Of a DNA stretch of 15,236 nt, positions 14,852 through 15,236 are shown piece after piece (position 1 is the first letter of the stretch; each line of letters begins with the position of its first letter). The notes beneath the pieces were generated by a model that saw only the letters and a list, made by a program, of their open reading frames with translations, did not search any database and had not been told where the DNA came from. The translations under genes were made by a program, and so were the position numbers. The stretch is from Pseudomonadota bacterium (GTDB taxonomy: Bacteria; Pseudomonadota; Alphaproteobacteria; Rhizobiales; Hyphomicrobiaceae), in assembly GCA_003242645.1 (NCBI GenBank), contig QGVC01000045.1, positions 1 through 15,236 on the forward strand, written 5' to 3'.

Positions 14852-15236
14852 ATGAGAGGTCGAAATTCTACCGCTTCCTGGCTCGTAGGCGCGTCAATCG
14901 CTGCGGCGCTATTGCTCGGCGGCCTGGGCGGCGCTGCTGCCCAAGATACCGAAGAGGAAAGGGTGCCCCCACCACCACTACCGGAGGAGGTGCTCAAGGA
15001 CCCGAAGGTCATCAGTACGGGCGAAGAGCTGTGGAAGGACCAATGTGCCCATTGCCACGGGTCGCGTGCCTATCCGGGGAAAGCGCCGAAGCTTCAGCCG
15101 CGTCGCTATAAGCCAGAATTCGTATGGGACCGTGTTTACAACGGTTTTCGCGGCATGCCGCCGTGGAAAGACGTCTATACCGAGGAGGAAATCATTGCGA
15201 TCGTTGCCTACGTCATGAGCGACGACTTCTTCCCGT
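14852..15236 (+). CDS. Cytochrome c (C-terminus cut by window edge)
   Basis: 128 residues are visible from the ATG at 14852 (a GTG directly before it is an equal alternative). GGAG is at 14835-14838, a rather long distance. A signal peptide runs to the AAA-Q at about residue 30. An acidic and proline-rich linker (EEERVPPPPLPEE) precedes the haem domain. C65-A-H-C68-H69 is the covalent haem site with His ligand, and M102 in RGMPPW is the likely sixth ligand, followed by the C-terminal helix EEEIIAIVAYVMSDDF. The layout is that of a class I monohaem c-type cytochrome in the periplasm. The placement suggests it accepts electrons from the PQQ enzyme upstream. The end of the protein is outside the window. 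Confidence 0.85.
   Translation, partial: MRGRNSTASWLVGASIAAALLLGGLGGAAAQDTEEERVPPPPLPEEVLKDPKVISTGEELWKDQCAHCHGSRAYPGKAPKLQPRRYKPEFVWDRVYNGFRGMPPWKDVYTEEEIIAIVAYVMSDDFFP

Noticed and set aside
1..15236. CRISPR array, tRNA, rRNA, insertion sequence or prophage
   Set aside because: No spaced direct repeats, cloverleaf sequence, transposase or phage genes were seen on either strand.

Overview
The window is GC-rich, densely coded bacterial DNA, most likely from an alphaproteobacterium of the Hyphomicrobiales (Rhizobiales) type. This is an inference from FabI, the YncB-type oxidoreductase, DUF937, the base composition and an intergenic palindrome of a style common in alphaproteobacteria. No rRNA, tRNA, transposase, phage gene or CRISPR array was seen.

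Left part (1-5157), ordinary accessory and housekeeping genes: a DUF937 protein cut by the left edge (-), a small secreted six-cysteine protein (+), a quinone-oxidoreductase-like NADP-dependent enzyme followed by a histidine phosphatase (- operon), an MFS transporter (+), and the enoyl-ACP reductase fabI (-), whose 3' end overlaps that of the MFS gene.

Centre (5158-13347), the main content: a complete ebo gene set split into three transcription units. eboA-eboB run rightward. eboF, a TMEM220-family membrane protein and idi (type I isopentenyl-diphosphate isomerase) run leftward. eboD-eboE-eboC run rightward as an ATGA-coupled operon divergent from eboF. All six Ebo proteins are recognisable: EboA (helical, unknown), EboB (TatD-like metal hydrolase), EboC (UbiA prenyltransferase), EboD (dehydroquinate-synthase-like sugar phosphate cyclase), EboE (xylose-isomerase-like TIM barrel) and EboF (alkaline-phosphatase-superfamily phosphodiesterase). 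From established work, ebo/edb clusters are linked to export or processing of a secondary metabolite (scytonemin precursor handling in cyanobacteria; nematode repellence in Pseudomonas), but the chemistry is unsettled. The unusual point here is idi, translationally coupled to a TMEM220 gene directly behind eboF. It suggests that isoprenoid precursor supply belongs to the pathway, matching a prenyl substrate for EboC and a cyclitol or sugar-like core from EboD. A three-hairpin palindromic element sits between the convergent eboB and idi.

Right part (13348-15236): a secreted PQQ-dependent sugar dehydrogenase-like protein followed by a cytochrome c cut by the right edge. This looks like a periplasmic oxidation pair, possibly acting on the ebo product or simply adjacent. 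In short, the window looks like an isoprenoid-cyclitol metabolite locus with precursor supply (Idi), core formation (EboD), prenyl transfer (EboC), processing (EboB, E, F) and perhaps periplasmic oxidation (PQQ enzyme plus cytochrome c). The gene families are read from sequence; the pathway is inference.
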